Positions 52,939 to 62,732 are shown, counted from the stretch's first letter. The stretch: DNA of 64,000 nt from Ruegeria pomeroyi (GCF_021405525.1 NZ_JAGQAG010000001.1:3038001-3102000); one strand, 5' to 3'. A program made the numbers and translations. Notes: generated by a model not told the origin, from the letters alone.

Positions 52939-53085
52939 TCGCATTTTCCTCGCAATCGGGCGGCGCAAACCCCATGTTTCCCGATGACAGGGCGCTTTTC
53001 ATGGCCCGGCGCTTGGCCTATAACGCCGCGTAATTCACGAGCCCGAACACCACAAACGGGCCAAGGGGAACCGTCGAGGACACTC
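52939..53085. other. Intergenic region before accB
   Basis: These 147 bases precede accB. A short frame at 52972-53031 ([19 protein letters not shown], then TAA) starts with ATG but has no clear ribosome binding site. It could be a leader or chance. GGGGAACC lies before accB. No terminator is seen. Confidence 0.35.
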
Positions 53086-53577
53086 ATGACAGACAGCAGA
53101 CACGAAGCGGATGTGGCATTCATCAAGGCGCTGGCCGAATTGCTGCGGGAAAACGATCTGACCGAAGTGCAGGTCAAGCGTGAATATGGCGAGGAAGACA
53201 GCCTGAACGTGCGCGTCAGCCGCGTGTTGCCCGCAGCGGCTCCGGTGCAGGTTGCCGTGCCCGCCGCGCCCGTGGCCGCAGCCCCGGCCGCCCCCGCAGC
53301 GCCCACCGCCGCACCGGCCAGCGCCGAGGACCCCGCCGCCCATCCGGGCGCCGTCCCCTCGCCCATGGTTGGCACCGTCTATCTGCAACCCGAACCGGGC
53401 GCGCCCTCGTTCGTCAGCGTCGGCGCCAGCGTTGCCGAAGGTGACACGCTGCTGATCGTCGAGGCGATGAAGACCATGAACCACATCCACGCCCCGCGCG
53501 CGGGCACCGTGAAACGCATCCTGGTGGGAGACGGCGACGCCGTGGAATTCGGCACCCCGCTGGTCATCATCGAATAA
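53086..53577 (+). CDS. accB: Biotin carboxyl carrier protein of acetyl-CoA carboxylase
   Basis: This 163-residue protein has an N-terminal acidic helix region ([27 protein letters not shown]), a long Ala-Pro linker (about residues 48-85), and the biotinyl domain with the carrier lysine in [13 protein letters not shown] near residue 128. Carboxybiotin then serves malonyl-CoA synthesis for fatty acids. The start at 53086 is the family start. accC follows after 10 bases. Confidence 0.96.
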   Translation: MTDSRHEADVAFIKALAELLRENDLTEVQVKREYGEEDSLNVRVSRVLPAAAPVQVAVPAAPVAAAPAAPAAPTAAPASAEDPAAHPGAVPSPMVGTVYLQPEPGAPSFVSVGASVAEGDTLLIVEAMKTMNHIHAPRAGTVKRILVGDGDAVEFGTPLVIIE

Positions 53578-53587
53578 GGGCGCCGTC

Positions 53588-54937
53588 ATGTTCGACAAGA
53601 TCCTGATTGCGAACCGAGGCGAGATCGCCCTGCGTGTGATCCGCGCCGCGCGCGAGATGGGGATCGCCACGGTTGCCGTGCACTCCACCGCCGACAGCGA
53701 CGCGATGCATGTGCGCATGGCCGACGAATCGGTCTGCATCGGCCCTGCCCCCGGCAGCCAGAGCTATCTCTCGGTGCCCGCCATCATCTCGGCCTGCGAG
53801 ATCACCGGCGCCCAGGCGATCCATCCCGGCTATGGCTTTCTGTCCGAAAACGCCGGTTTCGTGCAGATCGTCGAAGATCACGGAATCACCTTCATCGGCC
53901 CTTCGGCGGAACATATCCGCATCATGGGCGACAAGATCACCGCCAAGGAAACCGCCAAGGAACTGGGTATCCCCGTGGTCCCCGGCTCGGATGGCGGTGT
54001 GGCCGATCTGGCCGAGGCGCGCCGGGTCGGCGAGGAAATCGGCTATCCGGTGATCATCAAGGCCACCGCCGGCGGCGGCGGCCGCGGCATGAAGGTTGCC
54101 CGCAATGCCAAGGAGATGGAGCACGCCTTTTCCACCGCGCGCTCCGAGGCCAAGGCCGCCTTTGGCAATGACGAAGTCTATATCGAAAAATACCTGACCA
54201 CGCCGCGCCATATCGAGATTCAGGTCTTTGGCGACGGCAAGGGCAACGCGGTGCATCTGGGCGAGCGCGACTGCTCGCTGCAGCGCCGTCACCAGAAAGT
54301 GTTCGAAGAGGCCCCCGGCCCCTGCATCACCCCCGAGGAACGCGCCCGGATCGGCAAGATCTGCGCCGATGCGGTGGCCCGGATCAACTATATCGGCGCC
54401 GGTACCGTGGAATTCCTCTACGAGAATGGCGAGTTCTACTTCATCGAGATGAACACCCGCCTTCAGGTGGAGCATCCGGTGACCGAGGGCATCTTTGGCG
54501 TCGATCTGGTGCGCGAGCAGATCCGGGTTGCCGCTGGCCTGCCGATGTCCTTTACCCAGGACGATCTGCGGATCAACGGCCACGCGATCGAGGTGCGGAT
54601 CAACGCCGAGAAACTGCCGAACTTCTCGCCCTGCCCCGGCAGGATCACCGCCTATCACGCGCCCGGCGGCCTGGGCGTGCGGATGGATTCGGCGCTTTAT
54701 ACCGGCTATTCGATCCCGCCCTATTACGACAGCCTGATCGCCAAGCTGATCGTGCAGGGCCGCGACCGGCCCGAGGCGCTGGCCCGCCTGCAACGGGCGC
54801 TGAGCGAGCTGATCGTGGACGGGATCGACACCACGGTGCCGCTGTTTCACGCGCTGCTGCAAGAGCCCGACGTCCAGAGCGGCACCTATAACATCCACTG
54901 GCTGGAGCGCTGGCTTGCGGAGAACCTGGCCGACTGA
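53588..54937 (+). CDS. accC: Biotin carboxylase subunit of acetyl-CoA carboxylase
   Basis: This 449-residue ATP-grasp enzyme carboxylates the biotin on AccB. Motifs are [24 protein letters not shown] at the N-terminus, the glycine-rich loop [16 protein letters not shown] (residues about 158-173), [38 protein letters not shown] and [17 protein letters not shown]. The length is that of bacterial AccC, with no fused biotin domain, so it is not PccA. The neighbours aat, DUF2155 and mlaD are the usual Rhodobacterales context. Confidence 0.97.
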   Translation: MFDKILIANRGEIALRVIRAAREMGIATVAVHSTADSDAMHVRMADESVCIGPAPGSQSYLSVPAIISACEITGAQAIHPGYGFLSENAGFVQIVEDHGITFIGPSAEHIRIMGDKITAKETAKELGIPVVPGSDGGVADLAEARRVGEEIGYPVIIKATAGGGGRGMKVARNAKEMEHAFSTARSEAKAAFGNDEVYIEKYLTTPRHIEIQVFGDGKGNAVHLGERDCSLQRRHQKVFEEAPGPCITPEERARIGKICADAVARINYIGAGTVEFLYENGEFYFIEMNTRLQVEHPVTEGIFGVDLVREQIRVAAGLPMSFTQDDLRINGHAIEVRINAEKLPNFSPCPGRITAYHAPGGLGVRMDSALYTGYSIPPYYDSLIAKLIVQGRDRPEALARLQRALSELIVDGIDTTVPLFHALLQEPDVQSGTYNIHWLERWLAENLAD

Positions 54938-54988
54938 CCGTGGGGGCCGGGTCCCGGATCCGGCTCCGCACCGCGTATCGGGCGCGGC

Positions 54989-55621
54989 ATGACACTCGCG
55001 CCCGAACTCCTGCTGCATGGCTATTCCATCGGCATTTTCCCCATGGCAGAGCACCGTGACGACCCCGATGTTTTCTGGGTCGATCCGATGCGACGCGGCG
55101 TGTTTCCTCTGGACAGCTTTCACCTGTCACGCAGCCTGGCGCGGCGCATGCGGCGCGGCGACTATCAGGTCAGCATCGACCGAGACTTTGCGGGTGTGGT
55201 GGACGGCTGCGCCGACCGGGCCGAGACCTGGATCAACCCCGAGATCCGCGCCAGCTATCTGGCACTGCACCGCTTGGGTCATGCCCATTCGCTGGAAATC
55301 TGGGACGGGACGCAGCTGATTGGCGGCGTCTATGGCGTGGTTCTGGGCGCGGCCTTCTTTGGCGAGAGCATGTTTTCGCGCCGCACCGATGCGTCAAAGA
55401 TCGCGCTGGCGCATCTGGTCGACAGGCTGCGACAAACCGGGTTCACCCTGTTCGACACCCAGTTCCTGACCGCGCATCTGGCCTCGCTGGGCGCGGTGGA
55501 AATCCCCCGCGCCGAATACCGGCGCCGGCTCGAGCGCGCGCTGGATGGATCTGCGGATTTCTCGGCCGTGATCGAGCAGAGCCCTCAGGGCGTCATACAG
55601 CGGATCACCCAGACATCGTAG
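54989..55621 (+). CDS. aat: Leucyl/phenylalanyl-tRNA-protein transferase
   Basis: This 210-residue enzyme adds Leu or Phe to N-terminal Arg or Lys, marking proteins for ClpAP. The family pattern is LAPELLLHGYSIGIFPMAE, FWVDPMRRGVFPL, AGCADR-like DGCADRAETWI, SLEIWDGTQLIGGVYGVVLGAAFFGESMFSRRTDASKIAL and FDTQFLTAHLASLGAVEI. The start at 54989 is the family start. Its last 37 bases overlap the end of the convergent DUF2155 gene. Confidence 0.95.
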   Translation: MTLAPELLLHGYSIGIFPMAEHRDDPDVFWVDPMRRGVFPLDSFHLSRSLARRMRRGDYQVSIDRDFAGVVDGCADRAETWINPEIRASYLALHRLGHAHSLEIWDGTQLIGGVYGVVLGAAFFGESMFSRRTDASKIALAHLVDRLRQTGFTLFDTQFLTAHLASLGAVEIPRAEYRRRLERALDGSADFSAVIEQSPQGVIQRITQTS

Positions 55622-55944
55622 CGGGAGTGGTCCAGCGCGCTCAGCGCCGGGGACGAGGCGATCATCCAGCCATCAAAGATCGCCTGCCGCTGGCCATGCT
55701 CCCAGATAGTGAGATAGGCAAAGGCGTCACCGGTGGGGTTCTCGACCGGATAGCGGCAATCGCCCAACGCCACATCCAGCCCGTAGATCTCGGCCGTCTC
55801 GCCGTTTCCAACCCGGAAATCCTCGGTCTGGCCGCTGACCTTGTCCAGGCCGCGCAACAAGGCCCCGGCGCCCGAGGTCACCTGATCCGACGCCAGCACC
55901 GGCGCTGCCAGCAGGGTCAGAATGAGCGCGGCAAGACGGATCAC
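55585..55944 (-). CDS. DUF2155 secreted protein
   Basis: This 119-residue protein has a signal peptide (MIRLAALILTLLAAPVLAS) and a domain beginning GAGALLRGLDKVSGQTEDFRVGNGE, with YGLDVALGDCRYPVENPTGDAFAYLTIW and IFDGWMIASSPALSALDHSRYDVWVIRC. It matches DUF2155, a periplasmic family of unknown function, typically next to mlaD-type genes. It overlaps mlaD by ATGA and aat by 37 bases. Confidence 0.9.
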   Translation of the reverse strand: MIRLAALILTLLAAPVLASDQVTSGAGALLRGLDKVSGQTEDFRVGNGETAEIYGLDVALGDCRYPVENPTGDAFAYLTIWEHGQRQAIFDGWMIASSPALSALDHSRYDVWVIRCMTP

Positions 55945-56396
55945 TCGCCGCTCCCGTCGCCCGCCACGAACTTGACCAGCAGCGAGATCAGGCTGACCGC
56001 GCCCTGGGTGTCGTCGATCACATCGCCCGGCTCGAAATAGAAGGCCGAGCCGCCGGGCATGATTTCAAGGAAGTTGCCGCCCAGCAGCCCCTCGGACGAG
56101 ATCACCGCCGCGCTGTCATCGGGAATCTGGATCCCCTCGATGACGGTAAACCGCGTATCGGCGCGATAGCTTTCGGGGTTCAGATCAACCCCGGTGACTG
56201 TGCCGATCTTGACGCCCGCCAGCCGCACATCGGTGCCCACGGTCACCCCTTCGAGCGAGCGGAACGAAGCCGCCAGTTCGTATCCGCCGGTGCCGCGCGA
56301 CAGGCCGGTTGCCTGGCTTGCATAAACGCCAAAGGCCAGCGCCGCGGCCAGTACCGCACCGCCGACCAGAACTTCTGTCATGTTGTGGCTGGACAT
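55941..56396 (-). CDS. mlaD: MlaD-family outer-membrane lipid asymmetry protein
   Basis: This 151-residue protein has one N-terminal membrane segment (EVLVGGAVLAAALAFGVYAS) and an MCE domain (YELAASFRSLEGVTVGTDVRLAGVKIGTVTGV, SSEGLLGGNFLEIMPGG). MlaD is the periplasmic hexamer of the phospholipid ABC transporter MlaFEDB, whose other subunits are not in the window. The start at 56396 has GAGGCGG upstream; an ATG 15 bases later is also possible. Its stop overlaps DUF2155 (ATGA). Confidence 0.9.
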   Translation of the reverse strand: MSSHNMTEVLVGGAVLAAALAFGVYASQATGLSRGTGGYELAASFRSLEGVTVGTDVRLAGVKIGTVTGVDLNPESYRADTRFTVIEGIQIPDDSAAVISSEGLLGGNFLEIMPGGSAFYFEPGDVIDDTQGAVSLISLLVKFVAGDGSGE

Positions 56397-56406
56397 ATCC
56401 GCCTCT

Positions 56407-56790
56407 TTATTCCGGGCTCCAGGCCTCGTAATCGCGCCGTTCGACCGGCTTGGGCCGGCGCAGTGATCCCGCCGGGACATAGGCCAGCGGTGTGCCGGTC
56501 AGGTTCTCCTGATGCGGCTTTTCCCAGGCCTTGTGAGGCAACGGCCGCTCGGTCGGCGGCTCATCCCAGGTCCGGTGCAGCCAGCCATGCCATTCCGGGT
56601 CGATTCGGCTGGCCTCGGCCTCTCCGTTGAAGATGACCCAGCGCTGGCTGTCATCACCATTGCGATAAAAGACGTTTCCCTGCGCGTCCTCGCCCACCTT
56701 GGTGCCCTTGCGGGCGGTATAGATCCGGGTGTTCAGCGTAGCACCGTTCCACCAGGTCACGGCGCGCAGCAGGGTGTTCAGGATTCCCAT
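56407..56790 (-). CDS. NDUFA12-family NADH:ubiquinone oxidoreductase accessory subunit
   Basis: This 127-residue protein matches NDUFA12 (B17.2): [47 protein letters not shown] (cited in parts), then [32 protein letters not shown] and [13 protein letters not shown]. It is an accessory subunit of complex I in alphaproteobacteria and mitochondria. It is upstream of mlaD on the same strand with a 10-base gap. Confidence 0.95.
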   Translation of the reverse strand: MGILNTLLRAVTWWNGATLNTRIYTARKGTKVGEDAQGNVFYRNGDDSQRWVIFNGEAEASRIDPEWHGWLHRTWDEPPTERPLPHKAWEKPHQENLTGTPLAYVPAGSLRRPKPVERRDYEAWSPE

Positions 56791-56880
56791 AGGGTACCTC
56801 CGAAAGTGACTTATCAGCAGATATGACCGATGCGCGCGCCAAGGTCCAGAGGCCAGCCCCGCGACAGGCCCACGCAGCCG

Positions 56881-57243
56881 TTATTGTGGCAACAAGGCCG
56901 TGACTTCGATCTCGATCCGGTATTTGGGATCGATCAACCCGCATTCGATCATCGTAGCTGCCGGCGGATTTGCGCCAAAGGTCTCGGCCAGGATCGGCCA
57001 GCAGGGCTCGAATTCCGCCGCGTCGGGCAGATAGTAGTTCACCCGCACGACATCGGCGAATCCCGCGCCGGCCTCTTTCAGCGCCGCACCGATGACTTCC
57101 AGCGCGGAACGGCACTGCGCCACCACATCATCACCTTGCCCGACCGTGCCCGCAACATGCACGAAACCGCCCGCCACCACCGCACGGCAATAGCCGATCT
57201 TGGCCTCGAACGGGCCACCCGATGAAATCCGCCTGATACCCAC
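56881..57243 (-). CDS. RidA-family protein
   Basis: This 120-residue protein has the RidA/YjgF fold: ISSGGPFEAKIGYCRAVVAGGFVHVAGTVG near the N-terminus, DVVRVNYYLPDAAEF and the C-terminal IECGLIDPKYRIEIEVTALL, where the usual catalytic Arg is replaced in the text by EIEV-type variation and so may not be conserved. RidA proteins remove reactive enamines or imines. I chose GTG 57243 with GGAG 7 bases upstream; the ATG at 57279 would add 12 residues that do not fit the family. It stands alone between NDUFA12 and clpX. Confidence 0.83.
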   Translation of the reverse strand: MGIRRISSGGPFEAKIGYCRAVVAGGFVHVAGTVGQGDDVVAQCRSALEVIGAALKEAGAGFADVVRVNYYLPDAAEFEPCWPILAETFGANPPAATMIECGLIDPKYRIEIEVTALLPQ

Positions 57244-57296
57244 CTTGCTGCTCCTTTCCCGATCGCCATGCCTGCACATGGCCTCTTCCTCTTGCT

Positions 57297-57343
57297 GAAA
57301 ATATCCCGGGGGAGTCACCGCAGGTGACGGGGGCAGCGCCCCC
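57297..57343 (+). repeat. Intergenic repeat family A, copy 4
   Basis: It reads GAAAATATCCCGGGGGA, then the hairpin GTCACC/GGTGAC with loop GCA, then GGGGGC/GCCCCC with loop AGC. It lies between ridA and clpX, next to the clpX terminator. Confidence 0.75.
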
Positions 57344-57360
57344 TTCTCCCCCTTCAACAC

Positions 57361-57385
57361 AAAACGGCGCGGAAGTTCCGCGCCG
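57361..57385 (-). terminator. Rho-independent terminator of clpX
   Basis: A perfect 10-bp stem (CGGCGCGGAA at 57365-57374 and its complement at 57376-57385, one base between) is followed on the minus strand by TTTT. It begins 23 bases after the clpX stop. Confidence 0.8.
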
Positions 57386-57408
57386 CCCTATCCGCTCCTC
57401 CCCGGCTC

Positions 57409-58677
57409 TCAGCCGGCGCTTGCCGATCCCTTTTCGTTTTCGGCATAGATCAGCAGCGGCTGCGCATCCGAGGTCACCGCCTCTTCGTTCACCACCACTT
57501 TGGTCACGTCGTTCATGCTGGGCAGGTCGAACATGGTATCCAGCAGGATATCCTCCATGATCGAGCGCAGGCCGCGCGCGCCGGTCTTCCGTTCGATGGC
57601 GCGCTTGGCGATCGCCTTCAGAGCATCGTCGGTGAAATCCAGCTCGGTGTCTTCCAGTTCGAACAGGCGCTGATACTGCTTGACCAATGCGTTCTTGGGT
57701 TTGGTCAGGATGGTGACCAGCGCATCCTCGTCCAGATCCTCCAGCGTCGCCAGAACCGGCAGACGGCCGACAAATTCCGGGATCAGGCCGAATTTCAGCA
57801 GGTCCTCGGGCTCCAGCTCGGTAAAGAGCTCGCCCACCCCGCGCTCGTCACTGGCGCGCACATCGGCGCCAAAGCCCATGGCGCTGCCCTTGCCGCGCTG
57901 CGCGATGATCTTGTCGAGACCTGCAAATGCGCCGCCGCAGATGAACAGGATATTGGTGGTATCCACTTGCAGGAATTCCTGCTGCGGATGCTTGCGCCCG
58001 CCCTGCGGCGGCACGCTGGCCACGGTGCCTTCCATCAGCTTCAGCAGCGCCTGCTGCACCCCCTCGCCCGACACGTCACGGGTGATCGAAGGATTTTCAG
58101 ACTTGCGGGTGATCTTGTCGACCTCGTCGATATAGACGATGCCGCGCTGCGCCCGTTCCACATTGTATTCGCTGGCCTGCAACAGCTTGAGGATGATGTT
58201 CTCCACATCCTCGCCCACGTAACCGGCTTCGGTCAGGGTGGTCGCATCGGCCATCGTGAACGGCACATCCAGAATGCGCGCCAGCGTCTGCGCCAACAGC
58301 GTCTTGCCGCAGCCCGTGGGGCCGATCAGCAGGATGTTCGATTTGGCCAGTTCGATATCGTTGCCGGCCTTCTGGGCGTGGTTCAGACGCTTGTAATGGT
58401 TGTGCACGGCAACCGACAGCACCCGCTTGGCGGTGGACTGGCCGATCACATAGTCGTCCAGCACGTCACAGATATCGCGCGGCGTCGGCACCCCGTCCGA
58501 GGATTTCAGACTGCTGCTTTTGGTCTCTTCGCGGATGATGTCCATGCACAGCTCGACACATTCGTCGCAGATGAACACCGTCGGACCCGCGATCAGTTTG
58601 CGCACCTCGTGCTGGCTCTTGCCGCAGAAGCTGCAGTAAAGCGTGTTCTTGCTGTCACCGCCTGAATTCGTCGCCAT
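57409..58677 (-). CDS. clpX: ATP-dependent Clp protease ATP-binding subunit ClpX
   Basis: This 422-residue AAA+ unfoldase has the N-terminal zinc domain (CSFCGK at about 15-20 and CDECVELC near 38-45), Walker [16 protein letters not shown] (about 118-132), Walker [10 protein letters not shown] and the IGF-like loop variant in the C-terminal half ([13 protein letters not shown], pore and processing region). ClpX unfolds substrates for ClpP. The start at 58677 is the family start; a GTG two codons earlier is not needed. It follows clpP (read first) with a 142-base gap, so it may also have its own promoter. Confidence 0.98.
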   Translation of the reverse strand: MATNSGGDSKNTLYCSFCGKSQHEVRKLIAGPTVFICDECVELCMDIIREETKSSSLKSSDGVPTPRDICDVLDDYVIGQSTAKRVLSVAVHNHYKRLNHAQKAGNDIELAKSNILLIGPTGCGKTLLAQTLARILDVPFTMADATTLTEAGYVGEDVENIILKLLQASEYNVERAQRGIVYIDEVDKITRKSENPSITRDVSGEGVQQALLKLMEGTVASVPPQGGRKHPQQEFLQVDTTNILFICGGAFAGLDKIIAQRGKGSAMGFGADVRASDERGVGELFTELEPEDLLKFGLIPEFVGRLPVLATLEDLDEDALVTILTKPKNALVKQYQRLFELEDTELDFTDDALKAIAKRAIERKTGARGLRSIMEDILLDTMFDLPSMNDVTKVVVNEEAVTSDAQPLLIYAENEKGSASAG

Positions 58678-58819
58678 GGTCACCCTTTCCGGCCTTCGTC
58701 CCGGCGCCCCGCTCCGCGCGGGCGGGAGGCCGATTTGTTCATGAAGCTTAGGCCAGCATACCGGCCGCTACAATGTCAAACTTCCCGGTGCGCGGGGTTG
58801 TCCGCGCACCACCTGCCGA

Positions 58820-59446
58820 TCAGGCGTCGTCGCCCTTGCTGCGACTTTCGACGATCTCGTCGATATGACCCCATTCCTTGGCCTCTTCCGGCGACATGAA
58901 ATTGTCGCGGTCCAGCGCCTTTTCTACGGCTTTCTTGGTCTGACCGGTGTGCTTGACATAGATGTCATAGAGCCGGTCCTTGAGCTTCTGGGTCTCGGCG
59001 GCATGGATCATGATATCGCTGGCCTGACCCTGATACCCGCCCGAGGGCTGGTGCACCATGATACGGCTGTTGGGAAGCGAGAAACGCATGCCCTTTTCAC
59101 CGCCGGCCAGCAGGACCGATCCCATCGAAGCCGCCTGGCCGATCACCAGGGTCGAGCATTTCGGCTTGATATACTGCATGGTGTCATAGATCGACAGGCC
59201 GCTGGTCACCACGCCACCGGGGCTGTTGATGTAGATCGAGATTTCCTTGTTCGGGTTCTCGGCCTCCAGATGCAGCAGCTGGGCCACGATCAGATGGCTC
59301 ATCCCGTCATGAATCGGGCCGTTGATGAAAATGATCCGCTCCTTCAGCAGGCGCGAGAAGATGTCATAGGCGCGCTCGCCCCGGCTGGTCTGTTCGACCA
59401 CCATGGGGACAAGGGTATTCATGTAGGTATCGACGGGATCGAACAT
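58820..59446 (-). CDS. clpP: ATP-dependent Clp protease proteolytic subunit ClpP
   Basis: This 208-residue protein shows ClpP motifs: [19 protein letters not shown], the catalytic Ser in [14 protein letters not shown] (about residue 104), the catalytic His in [18 protein letters not shown] and the Asp in the DRDNFMS region. It forms the double-ring protease with ClpX. The clpP-clpX order is the usual one. No lon gene is downstream. Confidence 0.98.
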   Translation of the reverse strand: MFDPVDTYMNTLVPMVVEQTSRGERAYDIFSRLLKERIIFINGPIHDGMSHLIVAQLLHLEAENPNKEISIYINSPGGVVTSGLSIYDTMQYIKPKCSTLVIGQAASMGSVLLAGGEKGMRFSLPNSRIMVHQPSGGYQGQASDIMIHAAETQKLKDRLYDIYVKHTGQTKKAVEKALDRDNFMSPEEAKEWGHIDEIVESRSKGDDA

Positions 59447-59688
59447 CTGGGACCTGCCTGCTCTTAGCGTTGGTTCGGGACATTACCCGAGGAGGGTTAC
59501 ACGAGTCTTAGTGTCGCCTTGGGAGGGCTGCAAGGGCCGGAGGCGAATTCGTTTGCCGCAGACACGCACAACGGCATGACGCAAATCGGCAACAATGCGA
59601 CGCATATTGACCTTGCGCCGGGTAAACAGCACGGTACGGGCATGTAACCCGTCGGAGCCCTTGCCGGCTCCTTCCCGATCAGAGCGCC
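59447..59688. other. Divergent promoter region between clpP and the GlxA-type regulator
   Basis: These 242 bases separate clpP from the AraC/GlxA gene. I see a run of GAGGAGGG near 59490, away from either start, and no clear operator or small RNA. Confidence 0.4.
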
Positions 59689-60693
59689 ATGACCCAGACC
59701 CCCTTTGTTTCCAAAGCAGCCTCCGCCTCGGTTTCGCTGAACTATGACGGGCCGTCGCAGGATTTCCGCTTTCTGTTGCTGCCCAAGGCGACGATGCTGG
59801 CAGTGGCCGCGGCCATCGAACCCCTGCGCATCGCCAACCAGCTGACCAAGAAGCAGCTATATACCTGGCATACGATGACCGAGAACGGCGCGCCGGTCAC
59901 CTGTTCCAACGGGCTGCGCATCACCCCGGATCAGGCGCTGGCACCGCTGCCGCCCGAGGCGATGGGTTTTGTCTGCGCCGGGGTCGAACCGGAGAAAAGC
60001 TACTCCCCCGCCGTACTGGCCTGGCTGCGGCGGGAATACCGCCATGGCAGCGCCCTGGGCGGCATCTGTACCGGTGCCTTTGCCCTGGCCCGGGCGGGGC
60101 TGCTGGAAGGTCGCCGTTTCACCCTGCATTGGGAAAACCAGCCCGGCTTTACCGAGGCCTTTCCGGATCTGACCCCGACCCCGAACATCTACGAGCTGGA
60201 CGGGCGGGTCACCACCTGCGGCGGCGGCAATACCGCCATCGACATGATGCTGGCCCTGATCGAAAAGCAGCACGGCCCCAAGCTGGCCATCGTGGTGGCC
60301 GACATGTGCATCCACATGCGCTCGGGCCGGCAATCGCCGCAGCGCTCGGCGCGCTCGGTGGCGATCGGCAGCCGCAACCCGGCGCTGCTCAAGGCGATCG
60401 AGCTGATGGAGGCGGAACTGGAAGAGCCGCTGACCAATGACGATCTGTGCGAGCGGCTGGGCATCTCGCGCCGTCAGCTGGAACGGTTGTTCAAACGCTA
60501 TCTGGATCAGGGACCGATGGCGTTTTACCTCAACCTGCGGATCGAGCGTGCCTTCATCTATCTCAACGAGACCAACATGACCGTGGCCGAGATCGCCGCC
60601 GCCACCGGTTTTGCCAATACCAGCCACCTGTCGCGGCAGTTCCGCGCCCGTTATGGCGCCTCGCCCCATTCGTTTCGCAAGGCGTGGTCCTGA
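59689..60693 (+). CDS. GlxA-family AraC-type regulator
   Basis: This 334-residue protein has an N-terminal DJ-1/PfpI-like domain (FRFLLLPKATMLAVAAAIEPLRIANQL at about 27-53, GGICTGAFALARAGLLEGR near 125-143) and a C-terminal AraC double helix-turn-helix (DLCERLGISRRQLERLFKRYL and VAEIAAATGFANTSHLSRQFRARYG). This GlxA group includes regulators of choline, glycine betaine and carnitine breakdown (GbdR, CdhR). The Cys nucleophile of DJ-1 is present but not known to be catalytic. It is convergent with soxF. Its target is not adjacent. Confidence 0.88.
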   Translation: MTQTPFVSKAASASVSLNYDGPSQDFRFLLLPKATMLAVAAAIEPLRIANQLTKKQLYTWHTMTENGAPVTCSNGLRITPDQALAPLPPEAMGFVCAGVEPEKSYSPAVLAWLRREYRHGSALGGICTGAFALARAGLLEGRRFTLHWENQPGFTEAFPDLTPTPNIYELDGRVTTCGGGNTAIDMMLALIEKQHGPKLAIVVADMCIHMRSGRQSPQRSARSVAIGSRNPALLKAIELMEAELEEPLTNDDLCERLGISRRQLERLFKRYLDQGPMAFYLNLRIERAFIYLNETNMTVAEIAAATGFANTSHLSRQFRARYGASPHSFRKAWS

Positions 60694-60717
60694 GCGGACC
60701 ACGCCCCACGCGGCCGT

Positions 60718-61980
60718 TCAGCCGAACATGTCCGAGGTGATGCCGGCATACCAGCCGATGCTCTCCTCGTAAGTGGCCTGGCGCAGTTCGGCGCTTTCGC
60801 CGGTGGCGCTGATAAAGCCGTCGACCTTGGCGATCTTCTCGTCCGTCGCCTCGTAGGTGGCGCCGACCTTGACCCCGTCATCGGTCGCAATCAGCGACCA
60901 GCAGGTGTTCGAGAACTTGGCCGGGAACATCTTGGAATCGGTCAGCGCCGCGCGCACCGCCATGGCCGCCACCTTGGCCTGGCTGTTGGCCGAGAAGCCC
61001 GATTTCGGCATGTCGCCCTGATTGGTGGCGTCGCCCAGCACGTGGATATTCTCGTCCATCCGGCTTTGCATCGTATGGCCGATGACCGGTGCCCAGTTGC
61101 CCTCGTTGATGCCCGCGATCTCGCAGATGCGGCCCGCCTTCATAGCCGGGATCACGTTGCAGACATCGACCTTGGTCTCTTCGCCGTCGATGGTGACGGT
61201 CATCGCCTCGGGATCGACCGAGACGTCGCCGCCGCCGAAATCCGGACCGATCCAGTCGACCATGCCCGAATAGTGGGTGTTCCAGCCTTCCTGGAACAGC
61301 GCCATCTTCGAGAATTTCGGCTTGGGGTCGGCCACGATGATCTTGGCGGTCGGGTTTTTCTGTTTCAGCACATGCGCCACCATCGAAACCCGCTCGTAAG
61401 GTCCGGGCGGGCAGCGATAGGGGTTGGGCGGGGCCACCATGGCGAATGTGCCGCCCTCGGGCATCGCCTCGATCTGCGCCTTGAGCAGTTCCGACTGCGA
61501 CCCGGCCTTGTAGGCATGGGGCATCTTGTTCTGGGCGCTGACGTCCCACCCCTCGACCGCGCCATCGACAAAGTCGATGCCGGGGCTGAGGATCAGCCGG
61601 TCATAAGGCAGCACGCCGCCCCCTGCCAGACTGACGGTGCGCGCGTCACGGTCGATGCCCACGGCCCAGTCATGCACCACGTTGATGCCGTATTCGCTGG
61701 CCAGCTTGCCATAGGAATGGGCGATGCTCGACAGCTCGCGAAAGCCGCCGATATAGAGGTTCGAGAAAAAGCAGGTGTAATAGCTGCGGGTCGGTTCCAC
61801 CAGGGTCACGTCGATGGCCCCGGCAGCGCCCTTGGCGATATAGCGCGCCGCGGTGGCGCCGCCGGCACCGCCGCCAACGACCACCACACGGGGTTTGCCC
61901 GCGCCCAGCACGACCGGCGCCTGAAGCGCTGCCGCCGCCGCGACACCAGTGCCCAGGAATGTCCGTCTGTTCAAAGTCAT
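60718..61980 (-). CDS. soxF: SoxF, flavocytochrome-c sulfide dehydrogenase flavoprotein
   Basis: This 420-residue flavoprotein has a Tat signal (NRRTFLGTGVAAAAALQAPVV) and an FAD motif right after (PRVVVVGGGAGGATAARYI, residues about 29-47). The FCSD family pattern continues with YYTCFFSNLYIGG, AMVAPPNPYRCPPGPYERVSM and a C-terminal FCSD domain with KFSNTCWSLIATDDGVKVGATYE. SoxF with SoxE oxidises sulfide in the periplasm. The start at 61980 gives the Tat motif. It is the last gene of the sox cluster here. Confidence 0.93.
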   Translation of the reverse strand: MTLNRRTFLGTGVAAAAALQAPVVLGAGKPRVVVVGGGAGGATAARYIAKGAAGAIDVTLVEPTRSYYTCFFSNLYIGGFRELSSIAHSYGKLASEYGINVVHDWAVGIDRDARTVSLAGGGVLPYDRLILSPGIDFVDGAVEGWDVSAQNKMPHAYKAGSQSELLKAQIEAMPEGGTFAMVAPPNPYRCPPGPYERVSMVAHVLKQKNPTAKIIVADPKPKFSKMALFQEGWNTHYSGMVDWIGPDFGGGDVSVDPEAMTVTIDGEETKVDVCNVIPAMKAGRICEIAGINEGNWAPVIGHTMQSRMDENIHVLGDATNQGDMPKSGFSANSQAKVAAMAVRAALTDSKMFPAKFSNTCWSLIATDDGVKVGATYEATDEKIAKVDGFISATGESAELRQATYEESIGWYAGITSDMFG

Positions 61981-62018
61981 CTGGTTTCCTCCTCCAAGAA
62001 ACAAATGAGCGCCGGAAG

Positions 62019-62729
62019 TCATTCCAGCGCTTCGAAATAGGCGGCCAGTGCTGCGATCTCCTCGTCCGACAGCCGCCCGGCCATCATCTGCATCACCGGG
62101 TGTGGCCTGATCTTCTGCTTGTAGGCATGCATGGCCAGAACGAAGTCCTCGGCCAGCCAGCCGGTGATCACCGGAATGCCGTCATACTCGCCATCGGTCT
62201 GGTGGCAGGTGGTGCATTCGGTGGACAGGTATTCACCATATTCGGGATCGCCCACCATGGCCAGCACCTCGGGCGCCAGTTCCACATCCTGTTTCAGCGC
62301 GGTGGGCGCCGCTTCGGGGATGTTCTGGGGACTGGCCGAGAACCGGCGCAGATAGGCCAGGATGTCGCCCCGGTCCTGCGCGTCAGGCAGGCCCGCAAAC
62401 TCCATGTTGGTGCCCGAGACCAGCGTCTTGGGATTGGTCAGATAGGCGTCGAGATGTTCGAGATCCCAGACCATCCCGTCGCGCCGGGCGCGCAGGATGC
62501 CCGGGGAATAGTCGAAATCCTCGAACTGGGCGACCTTGCGGTCGAAGATGCCGTTCAGATGCGGCCCGGTGCCATGCTCGGCCCCCTCGCCCACCTGGTG
62601 GCAGCTGGCACAGACCTGAAACAGCCCCTCCCCGCGCGCGGCATCGCCGATGTCCCGCGCGGTCTCATCGGCCCGGGCCGCACCCGTGAGGGCGGCCCCG
62701 GCCAGTATCGCTCCTCCCAGCCAGCGCAT
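62019..62729 (-). CDS. soxE: SoxE, diheme c-type cytochrome
   Basis: This 236-residue protein has a signal peptide (MRWLGGAILAGAALTGAARA) and two heme-binding sites, CASCH (near residue 40) and CTTCH (near 172), followed by distal methionine regions (GTNMEF, HPVMQMMAGRL). SoxE is the cytochrome partner of SoxF. It lies 38 bases upstream of soxF and 3 bases after soxD. Confidence 0.93.
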   Translation of the reverse strand: MRWLGGAILAGAALTGAARADETARDIGDAARGEGLFQVCASCHQVGEGAEHGTGPHLNGIFDRKVAQFEDFDYSPGILRARRDGMVWDLEHLDAYLTNPKTLVSGTNMEFAGLPDAQDRGDILAYLRRFSASPQNIPEAAPTALKQDVELAPEVLAMVGDPEYGEYLSTECTTCHQTDGEYDGIPVITGWLAEDFVLAMHAYKQKIRPHPVMQMMAGRLSDEEIAALAAYFEALE

Positions 62730-62732
62730 CGC

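Noticed and set aside
52972-53031. A 19-codon ORF before accB as a leader peptide
   Set aside because: It has no clear ribosome binding site, no repeated regulatory codons and no attenuator hairpin follows; noted only as an intergenic remark.
53588-54937. accC as the pccA partner of pccB
   Set aside because: The protein ends at 449 residues without a biotin domain and lies next to accB, so it is the acetyl-CoA carboxylase subunit.
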